In this document: in pieces, positions 52,313-61,427 of the stretch
How positions within the stretch are numbered: the first letter of the stretch is position 1
Layout: the number at the start of each line of letters is the position of its first letter
The notes under the pieces: generated by a model
Told to the model about the DNA's origin: nothing
The model's database searches: none
What the model saw: the letters and a program-made list of their open reading frames with translations, nothing else
Translations under genes and position numbers: made by a program
From: Roseiarcus sp963833955
GTDB taxonomy: Bacteria; Pseudomonadota; Alphaproteobacteria; Rhizobiales; Beijerinckiaceae
Direction of reading: 5' to 3'
DNA: 64,000 nt
Assembly: GCA_963833955.1 (NCBI GenBank)
Contig: CAWHZY010000009.1
Span: 124,001-188,000 of the forward strand

Positions 52313-52768
52313 TCAGCTTAAGCTCGCCTTGATGATCTTGTCGGGATCGCGGACGGGCTCGCCGCGCTTGATCTTGTCGACGTTCTCCATGCCCGAGACC
52401 ACCTTGCCCCAGACGGTATATTGGCGGTTGAGAAAGGCCGCGTCGCCGAAGCAGATGAAGAACTGCGAATTGGCCGAATCCGGGCTAGAGGAGCGGGCCA
52501 TCGAAACGGTGCCGCGCACATGCGGCTCGGCGTTGAACTCGGCCTTGAGGTCGGGATATTTCGATCCGCCCGTCCCGGTTCCCTTGGGACACCCGGTCTG
52601 GGCCATGAATCCGTCGATCACGCGGTGGAAGACGATGCCGTCGTAGAATCCTTCCGAGACGAGGCGCTTGATATGCGCGACATGGCCCGGCGCAAGCGCC
52701 GGATTCATTTCGATCACCACCGGGCCCTTGCTCGTCTCAAGCGTTAGCGTATCGCCTGCGCTGCTCAT
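52313..52768 (-). CDS. ppiB: Cytoplasmic cyclophilin peptidyl-prolyl isomerase
   Basis: Intact 151-residue cyclophilin without signal peptide. Active-site residues are in FHRVIDGFMAQTGCPKGTGT (Arg, Phe, Gln) and FNAEPHVRGTVSMARSSSPD / NSQFFICFGDA. It accelerates Xaa-Pro isomerisation during folding. It follows the exported paralogue by 14 bases and precedes queA. Confidence 0.94.
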   Translation of the reverse strand: MSSAGDTLTLETSKGPVVIEMNPALAPGHVAHIKRLVSEGFYDGIVFHRVIDGFMAQTGCPKGTGTGGSKYPDLKAEFNAEPHVRGTVSMARSSSPDSANSQFFICFGDAAFLNRQYTVWGKVVSGMENVDKIKRGEPVRDPDKIIKASLS

Positions 52769-52782
52769 GTCGTTGCTCCTGC

Positions 52783-53331
52783 TTATTTCGCGCCAGACGC
52801 CATGCGCATGGTTACGATCTTGTCGGGATTCGTGACCGCGCCGTTGTTGTCCTGGGTTCCGGCCTTGATCTTGTCGACGACGTCCATGCCCGAGGTGACC
52901 TCGCCGAACGCCGTATATTTGCCGTCGAGGAATCCCGCGTCGGCGGTCGTTATGAAAAACTGCGAATTGGCCGAATTCGGATCCTCAGCGCGCGCCATGC
53001 CGAGAACGCCTCGGGTGAAATGGGTCTGGTTGAACTCGGCTGGCACGTCGGGAAGGCTGGAGCCGCCGGAGCCAGTTCCAGTCGGATCGCCCGTCTGCGC
53101 CATGAACCCTGGAATGACGCGATGGAAGGTCAGGCCGTCGTAGAACTTCTGCTTCACCAGCGTCTTGATCTGCGCGACGTGCTTGGGCGCCCAGTCCGGG
53201 CGAAGCTTGATCGTGACCTTGCCGTGCTTCGTCGTGAGGATGACGGTGTTGTCGGAATCTTCGGCCGCCCAGGCGGCGGAAGCGGCCAGAAGAGGGAGCC
53301 AGAGCGCGGCGCGTCGGCTGACAGCGAACAT
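52783..53331 (-). CDS. ppiA: Periplasmic cyclophilin peptidyl-prolyl isomerase
   Basis: Exported cyclophilin of 182 residues. The ATG at 53331 gives MFAVSRRAALWLPLLAASAA with cleavage after AWAA; longer in-frame sequence upstream looks non-coding. FHRVIPGFMAQTGDPTGTGS and MARAEDPNSANSQFFITTAD carry the catalytic residues. First gene of the ppi-ppi-queA-tgt run. Confidence 0.94.
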   Translation of the reverse strand: MFAVSRRAALWLPLLAASAAWAAEDSDNTVILTTKHGKVTIKLRPDWAPKHVAQIKTLVKQKFYDGLTFHRVIPGFMAQTGDPTGTGSGGSSLPDVPAEFNQTHFTRGVLGMARAEDPNSANSQFFITTADAGFLDGKYTAFGEVTSGMDVVDKIKAGTQDNNGAVTNPDKIVTMRMASGAK

Positions 53332-53522
53332 GAACGGACCTTTTGAAGAGCGGCTGCCGGGTTGCGGCGGGCGGCTTGATAGCAGGTTAAAAAGGCATTG
53401 CAACCCGCGCCGCCTTCGACCGCCTGGACAGAAGGCAGGCTGCGGAAATTTCGCGCTTTCGCAGCGCGCCGGCCTGATAGTATACATCGTTTCGCCTTCG
53501 ACGCCTCGGAACTTCAAGCGCT

Positions 53523-53938
53523 ATGTCCCGCATCTGTCTCGCCCTGGTCGCATTGCCGCGCTGATCGCCTCCGCAGCGCCGGGTTTGGCGGCCGGGCCGG
53601 TGACGCGTCAATGCGATTATCGGGGGGAGGGCAGGCTCGGGCCCCTCGTCGTCGCCTATGACGCATCCGCCCACCTGGTTCGGGTGACTTCGGCCGACGG
53701 CCGGCTCTGGCTCTACCAGAATGGGGCGATCGGCCGCCTCGGCCCCGCGATCGCCGCGGCTGACGATCCAGGACCGGTGCAGCAATTCGTCATCGAGCGG
53801 GCGGGCCAGGTGGAGGTTGGTTTCCGCTGGCCTGACGACGGCACGACCGGCCATCTGGCCCATTTTGACGCCGCCGCGTTCAAGGATCCCGCGAAGCGGT
53901 GCGTCTGGCGCTCGCTTTGGGACTTCGCGATGGGCTGA
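53523..53938 (+). CDS. Small secreted protein, unknown, frameshifted in signal region
   Basis: About 138 residues. ATG 53523 gives MSRICLALVA; a frame change near 53555 leads to ALIASAAPGLAAGPVTRQCD, completing a signal peptide. The mature part, DYRGEGRLGPLVVAYDASAH and LWLYQNGAIGRLGPAIAAAD, is beta-rich with two Cys (the second in KRCVWRS). Not a known family. It is convergent with the oxygenase-like gene by 30 bases. Confidence 0.5.
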
Positions 53939-53968
53939 AGAGGCCGCCCGACGCGGCCAGCCATTCCC

Positions 53969-54763
53969 TCACATGCCCCCGTTCGGCTGCGGCGCCGGGT
54001 CCCGGTAGTAGGTGTTGAGGATCGACAGGCGCGGCTTCTCGACGGGGACCGAAATCGCCTCTCGCCCATGCCAGCTCGACCTCAGAAGCGAAAAGGCCGG
54101 ATGGATGACGACGAACGCGTAGCCTGAGTTCGGCAGGAACGGCACGGTCTTGTCCTTCACGAGCCCATAGGATTTCCAGGCGAAAACGCCCATCGGGGAA
54201 ACCTTATAGATCGCCGTGCCGAGTTCGCGCTGAGAGTCGTCCGAGGGCAGGTAGATCTGCATGGTCAAGACCTTCCTGCGGGTGTCGGGATGAGGCTTGA
54301 TCGCATAGCCGTTGAGGTCGGTGTAGAGGACTGGCCGCGGATGCATGGGAACCGGCCAACTCTCGCCGCTTCTCCTGGCGCGAATGCGGAACCCCTCGTC
54401 GAGCTTTTCCCTCAAGGCGGACGCGACTTCGGTCGACGCCAGCACCCGCCGGACGATGCTCCATAGCTCGCGGCTCTCCTCCGACCCTGGATCGCTGTGC
54501 TCGTCGTAGAGGGCGTATTCCCGCCGCGTTCCGTCGCCGTTCAGTCCGGCAAAGCGGTCGACGTCGGGGAAGCGCTGCAACAGGCGGGCGTAAAAGTCGC
54601 TCGGGAAGAAGTCGCGAAACCGAATCAGCGGATAGGGCTTGCGAAACGCCTCGGCATTGAGGATCGAGTTGGTGGCGGATTCGAGAGCCTGCCGGAACTC
54701 ACCCTCTTGCCTAGGCGTTTGGGATGCACCAGTTTTCTCGCCGGCCTCGGCCACATCCATCAT
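53969..54763 (-). CDS. 2OG-Fe(II) oxygenase-like protein
   Basis: A 264-residue cytoplasmic protein. LYTDLNGYAIKPHPDTRRKV contains an HxD-like iron motif; LTMQIYLPSDDSQRELGTAI and VVIHPAFSLLRSSWHG-REA provide the following strand, a distal His and Arg as in 2OG-Fe(II) oxygenases acting in glycan or surface polymer clusters. Substrate not identifiable. The start at 54763 is an ATG; the second ATG two codons on is equally possible. Confidence 0.6.
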   Translation of the reverse strand: MMDVAEAGEKTGASQTPRQEGEFRQALESATNSILNAEAFRKPYPLIRFRDFFPSDFYARLLQRFPDVDRFAGLNGDGTRREYALYDEHSDPGSEESRELWSIVRRVLASTEVASALREKLDEGFRIRARRSGESWPVPMHPRPVLYTDLNGYAIKPHPDTRRKVLTMQIYLPSDDSQRELGTAIYKVSPMGVFAWKSYGLVKDKTVPFLPNSGYAFVVIHPAFSLLRSSWHGREAISVPVEKPRLSILNTYYRDPAPQPNGGM

Positions 54764-54868
54764 ATCTTACCTCGATACCGATTTCGATCGACCAACCGCT
54801 TATAAACCGGATGACCGACTATCCCCAAGTTTCCGCGAACTCAAATCGGCCCGCGCCCGAAAGTCGGC

Positions 54869-55803
54869 GTGACAGAGACTCTGGCCTCATCGCAACGCCA
54901 CGCGGCGGGCGGGACGCCGATGTCTCGCCCGGCGGTCAACGCCCCCAACTCTCTGCGTCACCGGCTGGAATTTCTCGCATTTCGGGCCGCTCGGGCCGCC
55001 GCGACAGCCTTGCCGCTCGAGGTCGTATCGTCGACTTCGGGCCTCGCCTGGCGGCTGATCGCCCCCCGTCTCCACCGGCAGGAACGCGCGCTCCGCAATC
55101 TCGCGCATGGCCTTCCCCGAGCTTTCGCAGGCCGAGCGCAAGCGGATCGCCGCGGGCCATGTGGGAGAACCTCGGCCGCACGTTCGGCGAATCGTTTCAC
55201 CTCAAGCAGATCGTCGCCCAGAAGCGCGTCCGCTTCGAGCCCATGGAGCAGCTCGAGGAGATCATCCGCGGCGGCCCGTGCGTCGTCTGCGGCATGCATC
55301 TCGGCAACTGGGAGCTCGTCGCTTACGCGAGCAAGCTCATGGGCGTCCCGTTCAGCGGCGTCTATCAACGCCTTAGCAATCCGTTCGTGGACGAGGAAAG
55401 CCGCAAACTGCGAGCCTTCCTCTATGATGGCGGTCTTCTGCCGAAGACCCCGGTGACCGCGCGCTCGCTCATGAAGGCGGCGAAAAGCGGGGGCTATCCC
55501 GCATTCCTCGCCGACCTCCGCGACGACAACGGCGCGGCGGTTCCGTTCTTCGGGGCGCCCGCGCTCGCGACCGTCTTTCCCGCTCTCCTCGCCCGCAAGA
55601 CCGGGCTTCCGCTTTATGCCGGCGCCGCCTTCCGCGAGCCGAAAGTGCGCTTCGTGATCCGCGGCGCGCGGGTGGAGGCGCCGCACACCGACGACCCCGC
55701 CGCCGATGCGGTCGCGGCGACGGCGGCGCTCCATGCGCAATTCGAAGCCTTCATCCGGCAGGCGCCGGAACAATGGATGTGGACCCACCGGAAGTGGGTA
55801 TAG
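54869..55803 (+). CDS. Lipid A acyltransferase (LpxL/HtrB-like), frameshifted
   Basis: Inner-membrane acyltransferase of the LABLAT group, about 310 residues, adding secondary acyl chains to lipid A or similar lipids. Opening MTETLASSQRHAAGG leads to RLEFLAFRAARAAATALPLE and APRLHRQERALRNLAH. Frame changes at about 55108 and 55160 separate this from MAFPELSQAERKRIAAG and from MWENLGRTFGESFHLKQIVA. The catalytic HX4E is HLGNWE in CGMHLGNWELVAYASK. Later GGYPAFLADLRDDNG and QAPEQWMWTHRKW are typical. Probably assembly indels. Confidence 0.85.
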
Positions 55804-56225
55804 CGGGCCCGGGCGGCCTCTCCCGGCCGGGCCGATCCGGCGGCGGCGCCAGCGCCAGCGCTCACCCCCTTCATCCCGGATCGCCGTTATGGCGGCTATC
55901 ATTTTGGACGGAAAGTGGACAAGGCACGAAACCGCCGACAGTCCGGCTCCGACGGTACCCGGACGTTCCGGCGACTGAACATGGTGTTGCCGCATCCGCG
56001 GGAGCCGCGCCCAAGGCTTTTCTAAAAAATTATTTACCTTTGCCGTCGCAAGAAGGTCGCAAAAAAGGTCCATTTCGGTCCTGGCGGGGAACATGTTCTT
56101 CAATTTGCGGAAAATGTTCCTGGCCGGCGGACCGGGGGGATTAAGCCCCGATATTTTGATCATAACCAAAAAGTTAAATGGTGCGCCGAGAGGCGGCCGC
56201 TCCACCTGGGGATAGGAGGTCAACC
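55804..56225. other. Intergenic region before the HAF-like PEP-CTERM gene
   Basis: No supported gene in about 420 bases. GC-rich up to 56000, then an AT-rich block around 56020-56075 likely to hold the promoter of the following gene. GATAGGAGG at 56211-56219 is its Shine-Dalgarno. Confidence 0.45.
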
Positions 56226-57242
56226 ATGATTCCGACTTGCTGCTCGAAAAATTCCATCTTCCGGCCGTTGCGCGGCATTGCCGCGCGCTGCCTGCTGGCC
56301 GCCATTCCGCTGGGGATCGCGCCAGCGGCGCATGCGGCGTACAATCTCACGTTTGTAACCGATCCGACCGGCACCGGCGTCATCAACCTGCTCGGCATCA
56401 ACAATTCCGGCACAATCGCCGGCTTCGACAACGGCGTCACCAACGCGGGCTTTACCCTTACGCTGCCGGCCAATTTCACAGTCGTGAATTATCCGGGCGC
56501 GGCCTCGACCCAAGTGACTGGCATCAATTCCGTCGGCGATGTGTCGGGCATTTACGTGGACGCGGCGGGCAACAACCACGGCTTCACCCGCATCGGCGGC
56601 AGTTTCGCGACCGTCGACAATCCCGCGAGCGCGGTGTTCAACCAGGCGCTCGGCATCAACAATTCCGACGAGACCGTCGGCTATTACGCCCCGACCCAAA
56701 CCGGATCTCCGGGCGACGTCTCGTATTCGCAAAAAGGCGGGGTGTTCTCGACCATCGCGGGGCTGCCGAGCAACTTCAACAACCAGGCGGTCGGCATCAA
56801 CAGCCTGGCGGCCCCCGAGATTGTTGGATTCTACCAGCCGGACGCGGGTCTCACCACTTCGTTCGGCTACCTCGACAAGGGCGGCACGATCACCACCATC
56901 GACCCGTTCGGCTCGACATTCACGCAGGCTCTGGGCGTCAATGACCTGGGTGAGATCGTCGGCTTCTACGTCGGCGCCGACGGCAATCAGCATGGTTACA
57001 TTGACAACAACGGCGTCTTCACCAGTTTCGACCCGCCGGGCTCGGCCTCGACTACGATCAACGGTCTCAACGACAAGGGCGACATTGTCGGCTTCTATAC
57101 CAACCCCGTGACAGACACCGTCGTTGGCTTTGTCGGTACTCCCGTACCGGAGCCTTCGACCTGGGCGATGATGCTTGCCGGCTTCGTGGGGCTTGGTTTC
57201 CTCGGCTATCGCAAGGCGTGCAGGGGGACGCTCGCGACCTGA
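56226..57242 (+). CDS. PEP-CTERM protein with HAF-like repeats
   Basis: Intact 338-residue exported protein. The signal peptide ends at AAHAAYN. The body is made of about seven repeats built on GINNSGTIAGFD, GINSVGDVSGIY, GINNSDETVGYY, GVNDLGEIVGFY and GLNDKGDIVGFY, i.e. the HAF-type extracellular repeat that forms beta-propeller or beta-blade units. It ends with the anchor VPEPSTWAMMLAGFVGLGFL plus a basic RKACR tail. Start at 56226 supported by AGGAGG. A strong terminator follows. Confidence 0.88.
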   Translation: MIPTCCSKNSIFRPLRGIAARCLLAAIPLGIAPAAHAAYNLTFVTDPTGTGVINLLGINNSGTIAGFDNGVTNAGFTLTLPANFTVVNYPGAASTQVTGINSVGDVSGIYVDAAGNNHGFTRIGGSFATVDNPASAVFNQALGINNSDETVGYYAPTQTGSPGDVSYSQKGGVFSTIAGLPSNFNNQAVGINSLAAPEIVGFYQPDAGLTTSFGYLDKGGTITTIDPFGSTFTQALGVNDLGEIVGFYVGADGNQHGYIDNNGVFTSFDPPGSASTTINGLNDKGDIVGFYTNPVTDTVVGFVGTPVPEPSTWAMMLAGFVGLGFLGYRKACRGTLAT

Positions 57243-57272
57243 TTTCTAGCTCGAGACGCTGGCAGTTACTGA

Positions 57273-57299
57273 GGGTCGCGAAGGAGCGACCCTTTTTTA
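57273..57299 (+). terminator. Intrinsic terminator of the HAF-like PEP-CTERM gene
   Basis: Stem GGGTCGC / GCGACCC with a short GAAGGA loop and a run of six T, 31 bases after the stop codon. Confidence 0.9.
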
Positions 57300-57457
57300 T
57301 GCCTCGATTGCTCTTTCCACTCTTCCAGCTAAGCGTGAGCTTGGGCTCCCGAAATCCTGTCTGGCCTCGGGTTTGCGGCCCAGCAGGGGCGGGATCGCGC
57401 CGTCCCGCACTATCCCGTGCTATGAACATCGCTCCGTTCGCCATCAAAGGATAAGCC

Positions 57458-58456
57458 ATGAAGAACCGCCAGTGGCTGCTCGCGCGCCGTCCGGAGGGAG
57501 CGATCAAGGACAGCGACTTCAATCTGGTCGAGACCGAGGCGCCGATTCCGGGCGAAGGCGAGGTGCTCGTGCGCAACACCATGCTGTCGTGCGACCCGAC
57601 GCAGCGGGGCTGGATCGCCTTCGACACCTATCTGCCGGCGGTGAAGATCGGCGAGGTCGTCCGCTCGCTCGGCGCAGGCCGCATCGAGGCGTCGAACCAT
57701 CCCGATTTCGCGGTCGGCGACATCGTGTCCGGCCTGGTCGGCTGGCAGGACTACGTTGTCATGAACCCCAAAGGCCAGCTCAACAAGCTGCCCCCGGGGA
57801 CGCCGCTGGAACTGGCGATGAGCGTGTTCGGCGCGACCGGAATCACCGCCTATTTCGGCCTCATCGACGTGGGCCGGCCGGTCGCGGGCGAGACCGTCGT
57901 CGTCTCGGGCGCCGCCGGCGCGACGGGGTCGGTCGTCGGCCAGATCGCCAGGATCAAAGGCTGCCGCGCGATCGGCATCGCGGGCGGAGCGGAGAAATGC
58001 CGCTGGCTGACGGACGAGGCCGGCTTCGATGCGGCGATCGACTACAAGTCGGAGAACGTTCCGGCGCGGCTGAAGGAACTCTGTCCCAAGGGCATCGACA
58101 TTTTCTTCGACAATGTCGGCGGCGACATCCTCGACGCGGCGCTGGCGCGGCTCGCGATGCGAGGACGCGTCGTGCTTTGCGGCGGGATTGCGAATTACAA
58201 CGCGACGGAGCCGCCGCCGGGACCGAAGAACTACCTCAACCTGGTTGTCCAGCGCGGACGGATGGAGGGCTTCATCGTGCTCGATTACATGGCCAGCGCG
58301 TCGGAGGCGATCGGCACGCTCGCCGGCTGGGTGCAGTCGGGAAAGCTCAAGACCAAGGTCGACGTGCAGAACGGCCTCGAGAACGCGCCGGCGACGCTGC
58401 GCCGGCTGTTCGAAGGCCGCAACGACGGCAAGCAGCTCCTGCGCATCGCGGAGTGA
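57458..58456 (+). CDS. NADP-dependent medium-chain oxidoreductase (PTGR/CurA-like)
   Basis: Intact 332-residue zinc-free MDR enzyme reducing activated C=C bonds. MKNRQWLLARRPEGAIKDSD and LVRNTMLSCDPTQRGWI are typical of the leukotriene B4 dehydrogenase/CurA branch; the NADP loop is VVVSGAAGATGSVVGQIAR, followed by IDYKSE and DIFFDNVGGDILDAAL. Alone in its transcription unit. Substrate unknown. Confidence 0.92.
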   Translation: MKNRQWLLARRPEGAIKDSDFNLVETEAPIPGEGEVLVRNTMLSCDPTQRGWIAFDTYLPAVKIGEVVRSLGAGRIEASNHPDFAVGDIVSGLVGWQDYVVMNPKGQLNKLPPGTPLELAMSVFGATGITAYFGLIDVGRPVAGETVVVSGAAGATGSVVGQIARIKGCRAIGIAGGAEKCRWLTDEAGFDAAIDYKSENVPARLKELCPKGIDIFFDNVGGDILDAALARLAMRGRVVLCGGIANYNATEPPPGPKNYLNLVVQRGRMEGFIVLDYMASASEAIGTLAGWVQSGKLKTKVDVQNGLENAPATLRRLFEGRNDGKQLLRIAE

Positions 58457-58476
58457 GCGGGCCGCGCGATTTTGGA

Positions 58477-58683
58477 CTAGTGGTCCGAGTGACGACGAAG
58501 CGGGGTCTCGTCATCGCTGCGCACCGGAATCTCGCGCGCGCTCCACGCCTCAAGCGAGCACACGAGTATCGTCGCCGAGAGCGCCGCCCCGACGAACATG
58601 AGCTGCTGAAACAGCGCCCCCTCGATCGCCCCGAAAGCACAAAGCAGCGTGACCAGAAACGATATCGGCAGGATCGGAGACAT
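58477..58683 (-). CDS. Small two-helix membrane protein
   Basis: 68 residues from MSPILPISFLVTLLCAFGAI at 58683. Two hydrophobic segments (residues 4-20 and about 26-42) and a charged tail ending RSDDETPLRRHSDH. Family not recognised. Convergent with the MDR gene. Confidence 0.45.
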   Translation of the reverse strand: MSPILPISFLVTLLCAFGAIEGALFQQLMFVGAALSATILVCSLEAWSAREIPVRSDDETPLRRHSDH

Positions 58684-58965
58684 TCTCGTGAGGCCCTTGA
58701 GCGACAAGCCCAGTCGCTTGTTGCATCTGCCGGTGAAAACGCGGCCGCGCGATTTCCGTTCCCGGCGTAAACGATCGCGCGCGAATTCGTGAACGGGTGC
58801 GCGCACGGCGCGGACAGTTCGGCGGCGCAGCGGCGATGGAACGGATCAGCGAGGCTCAGCCTGTTGGACTTGGAACCAGAACTCGCCTATACGGGTGTCA
58901 ACAAACAACGTTGCTGGGAGAAGCCTGCAAGCGGCCGCGGTTCTCGCCCAGTCGAGGGTCAAGCC

Positions 58966-59760
58966 ATGAGAACCATCAAAGAGCCCATGAATGGCAAGGA
59001 CTACGAGAAGGCGATCCGCGAGCTGCAGGTCGATCTCTGCGCGTTGCAGGAATGGGTCAAGCACAAGGGCTTGCGCGTAGTCGTCGTGTTCGAAGGACGC
59101 GACGCCGCCGGCAAGGGTGGCGTGATCAAGGCGATCTCCGAGCGGGTGAGCCCGCGCGTCTTCCGGGTGGTGGCGCTGCCCGCGCCGTCCGACCGTGAAA
59201 AGTCGCAGCTTTATCTGCAGCGCTACGTGCCTCATCTTCCGGCCGCGGGCGAAGTCGTGATCTTCGACCGCAGCTGGTACAACCGAGCCGGGGTCGAAGT
59301 TGTGATGGGGTTCTGCACCAAGGCGCAGCACACCCGCTTCCTCATGCTCTGCCCCCTGTTCGAGCATGCCATCGTCGATGACGGCATCATCCTCGTGAAG
59401 TTTTGGCTCGAGGTCAGCGACGAGGAGCAGGAGCGCCGCTTCAAGGCGCGCATCAAGGATCCGCTGCGCCAGTGGAAGCTGAGCCCGATGGACCTCGCGT
59501 CACGCAGCAAGTGGTACGAGTACTCGCGAGCGCGCGACACAATGCTCAGGGCGACCGACACCGATTTCGCGCCCTGGATCATCGTCCCCTCGGACGACAA
59601 GAAGCGGGCGCGGCTCAACTGCATCCGCCACCTGCTCAAAGTCATCCCGCACGAGGACGCGCCACGGACCAAGATCAAGCTGCCCAAGCGCTCGACCAAG
59701 GGCGCTTACGACGATTTGGCTTCGCTCAAAGGCCTGCGGTTTGTGCGGGAAACGGCCTGA
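58966..59760 (+). CDS. ppk2: Polyphosphate kinase 2
   Basis: Intact 264-residue PPK2 transferring phosphate between polyphosphate and nucleoside diphosphates. Walker A GRDAAGKGG at residues 44-52, the lid Arg region, and Walker B DRSWYNRAG at residues 101-109 are present; LSPMDLASRSKWYEYSRARD is family-typical. The ATG at 58966 follows GAGGG. No ppk1 or ppx nearby. Confidence 0.95.
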   Translation: MRTIKEPMNGKDYEKAIRELQVDLCALQEWVKHKGLRVVVVFEGRDAAGKGGVIKAISERVSPRVFRVVALPAPSDREKSQLYLQRYVPHLPAAGEVVIFDRSWYNRAGVEVVMGFCTKAQHTRFLMLCPLFEHAIVDDGIILVKFWLEVSDEEQERRFKARIKDPLRQWKLSPMDLASRSKWYEYSRARDTMLRATDTDFAPWIIVPSDDKKRARLNCIRHLLKVIPHEDAPRTKIKLPKRSTKGAYDDLASLKGLRFVRETA

Positions 59761-59783
59761 AGCCTGCCGGGTTGAATGGAAGC

Positions 59784-59880
59784 GTCATCGCCAGGAGCCA
59801 CGAGGGCGTCGACAGACGCCCGTCATTCCGGACGCCCTCACGGCGACCTGGCGATCCAGGGAACGAAGGGCGCCATGCGT
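59784..59880. repeat. Dispersed palindromic repeat, degenerate copy
   Basis: GAGGGCGTCGACAGACGCCC, then GTCATTCCGGACGCCCTC and GGCGATCCAGGGAACGAAGG align with 61053-61120 and 33687-33750. It separates ppk2 from the convergent amidase gene. Confidence 0.7.
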
Positions 59881-59887
59881 TCCCGCC

Positions 59888-60985
59888 TCATGGGTTCAAG
59901 CGCTGAAACGTCTCCTCGCCATGCATCGAAAAAGTGACGATATCCTTGGCGTCGAGATTCATGGCCATGAGATCGACCATGCGGATGCGGCTGTCGTCAT
60001 AAGTGCGGAAGTAGAAGCGCTTCGCCTTGAGATCGCTCGCGGCCGTCCAGAGCGTGTAGTCGGCGAGGATGTTGCCATGCTCGTCCTTCTTCGCCTCGCG
60101 CGCCGAGCCTCTGGGTATGTCGAAGTTGTTGAGGATATGAAAGGCGCTGAGCACCGCTTCGTCCCCGGTTTTCGGCTGCAACACGGATTGGCTGAACGCC
60201 ACGGCGCGGACGAAGCGGGAGGGCGGCGTGAAGTCGCCCGGCATGCCCAGCATGCCCGAGCCCTGGCCGAACGGCTCGAGCTTGACCGACCCGAGCTCAA
60301 TCGGCGGGTGGTTGTCGAGCGAGAAGTTCACGTAATTGCGCAGGTTGGTCATGTGCCAGTCGAAGCCGGGCGAATTGGTGATGACGCCAAGCGCATCGTC
60401 GTAGAGGTTGAGCTTGCCCCCGACATATTCGATCACGAGGCTCTTGCCCGTGGCGTCGCGGACAACGGCATGGACGGGGGGCGAGAAGCCCCATTGCTTG
60501 AGCACCGTCTCCGCGACGAGGACTGAGCCGATATTGGCCTTGACCTCGTCGACGCTGGCGAAATTGTCGAGGAGCCATGACCCCAATTGCCAGGGCGCGA
60601 TGGTTTTGGCGGCGTCCGCCGGGGCGTAAGCCGGATAGCCGGCCGTGTTCGGGAAATAGAACAGTCCCGCCGCGAGCCCGGCCTCGTTGACGCCGTCGAT
60701 GAGGATCGGCAGGCCGACGCCATTCGCCCCGACGCTCGCGTATTTTGCTTTCCACTTGAGGCCATCCTGGCCGTCCGGGGTTATGCCGGTCCGCTCGAAG
60801 CCGCGCGGCGAAACCAGCACATCGGAGTGAAGGTCGATGGCGAATTCGAGCGTGCGCGCGTGAACGACCGTCCCGTCCGCGGCGGTCAGGCGAATGCCGG
60901 TGCAGGCGTCGGCCGCACTGGCGAAAAAGAGCGCGCCGGCGGAGAGGATTGCGGCAAGCTTTTGGGCATATCGAGCGACAATCAT
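59888..60985 (-). CDS. Choloylglycine hydrolase family (Ntn) amidase, copy 2
   Basis: Exported 365-residue paralogue of the gene at 41408-42514. Start 60985 gives MIVARYAQKLAAILSAGALF with cleavage before CTGIRLTAADGTVVHARTLE, exposing the nucleophile Cys; GVNEAGL and TNSPGFDWHMTNLRNYVNF match the first copy, as does GMLGMPGDFTPPSRFVRAVA. Upstream in-frame sequence is repeat DNA, so the longer start is rejected. Substrate unknown. Confidence 0.88.
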   Translation of the reverse strand: MIVARYAQKLAAILSAGALFFASAADACTGIRLTAADGTVVHARTLEFAIDLHSDVLVSPRGFERTGITPDGQDGLKWKAKYASVGANGVGLPILIDGVNEAGLAAGLFYFPNTAGYPAYAPADAAKTIAPWQLGSWLLDNFASVDEVKANIGSVLVAETVLKQWGFSPPVHAVVRDATGKSLVIEYVGGKLNLYDDALGVITNSPGFDWHMTNLRNYVNFSLDNHPPIELGSVKLEPFGQGSGMLGMPGDFTPPSRFVRAVAFSQSVLQPKTGDEAVLSAFHILNNFDIPRGSAREAKKDEHGNILADYTLWTAASDLKAKRFYFRTYDDSRIRMVDLMAMNLDAKDIVTFSMHGEETFQRLNP

Positions 60986-61043
60986 GACGCTGGCTCCGGA
61001 ACGTGGGCTAGAGAAGTTGCATTTGGGTCGAACCGCGATCGCC

Positions 61044-61184
61044 ATTGCGAGCCATAGGGCGTCGAAAGACGCCCGTCCTTCCGGACGGGCTATGGCGAAG
61101 CAATCCAGAGAACGAAGGGCGCCCACGTTCTCTGGATTGCTTCGTCGCTGCGCGGCCGAAGGCCGGTGCCAACTCGCAATGACG
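61044..61184. repeat. Dispersed palindromic repeat, complete copy
   Basis: Bounded by CATTGCGAGCC on the left and CTCGCAATGACG on the right, which are inverted. Inside are AAAGACGCCCGTCCTTCCGG, GGCGAAGCAATCCAGAGAAC and its inverted partner TTCTCTGGATTGCTTCG. Relatives lie at 33687-33834 and 59784-59880. The rest of 60986-61427 has no gene; the serS promoter must lie in 61190-61420. Confidence 0.8.
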
Positions 61185-61427
61185 ATTCCATCCGAACGCA
61201 ACACGCTCGCGCCGCTCGCGTGGCGTCGGACGAACGAATCGCGCTTAAGACTTGCATCAGCCTTAAGCGCCCGAGGCTAACGACAGATTGACGGAATCAA
61301 TTGTCTCGCGCCGATTTCGATGCCGAACGGGCAGCGGCGCGGTTGAGCCGTTCGATACGCTTCTGCTACAGGCGGGCTCAAGCTTAAGCTCCAGCCGGCG
61401 CCGCGCGCTACGGCTCAAGGTCAGATC

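Noticed and set aside
54958..56223. A 421-codon open frame on the minus strand opposite the lpxL-like gene
   Set aside because: Composition is typical of antisense of a GC-rich gene, and the plus-strand acyltransferase with HLGNWE is clearly the real one.
59888..61204. Longer N-terminus for the second choloylglycine-hydrolase paralogue
   Set aside because: The extension is encoded by the dispersed repeat at 61044-61184 and would bury the signal peptide.
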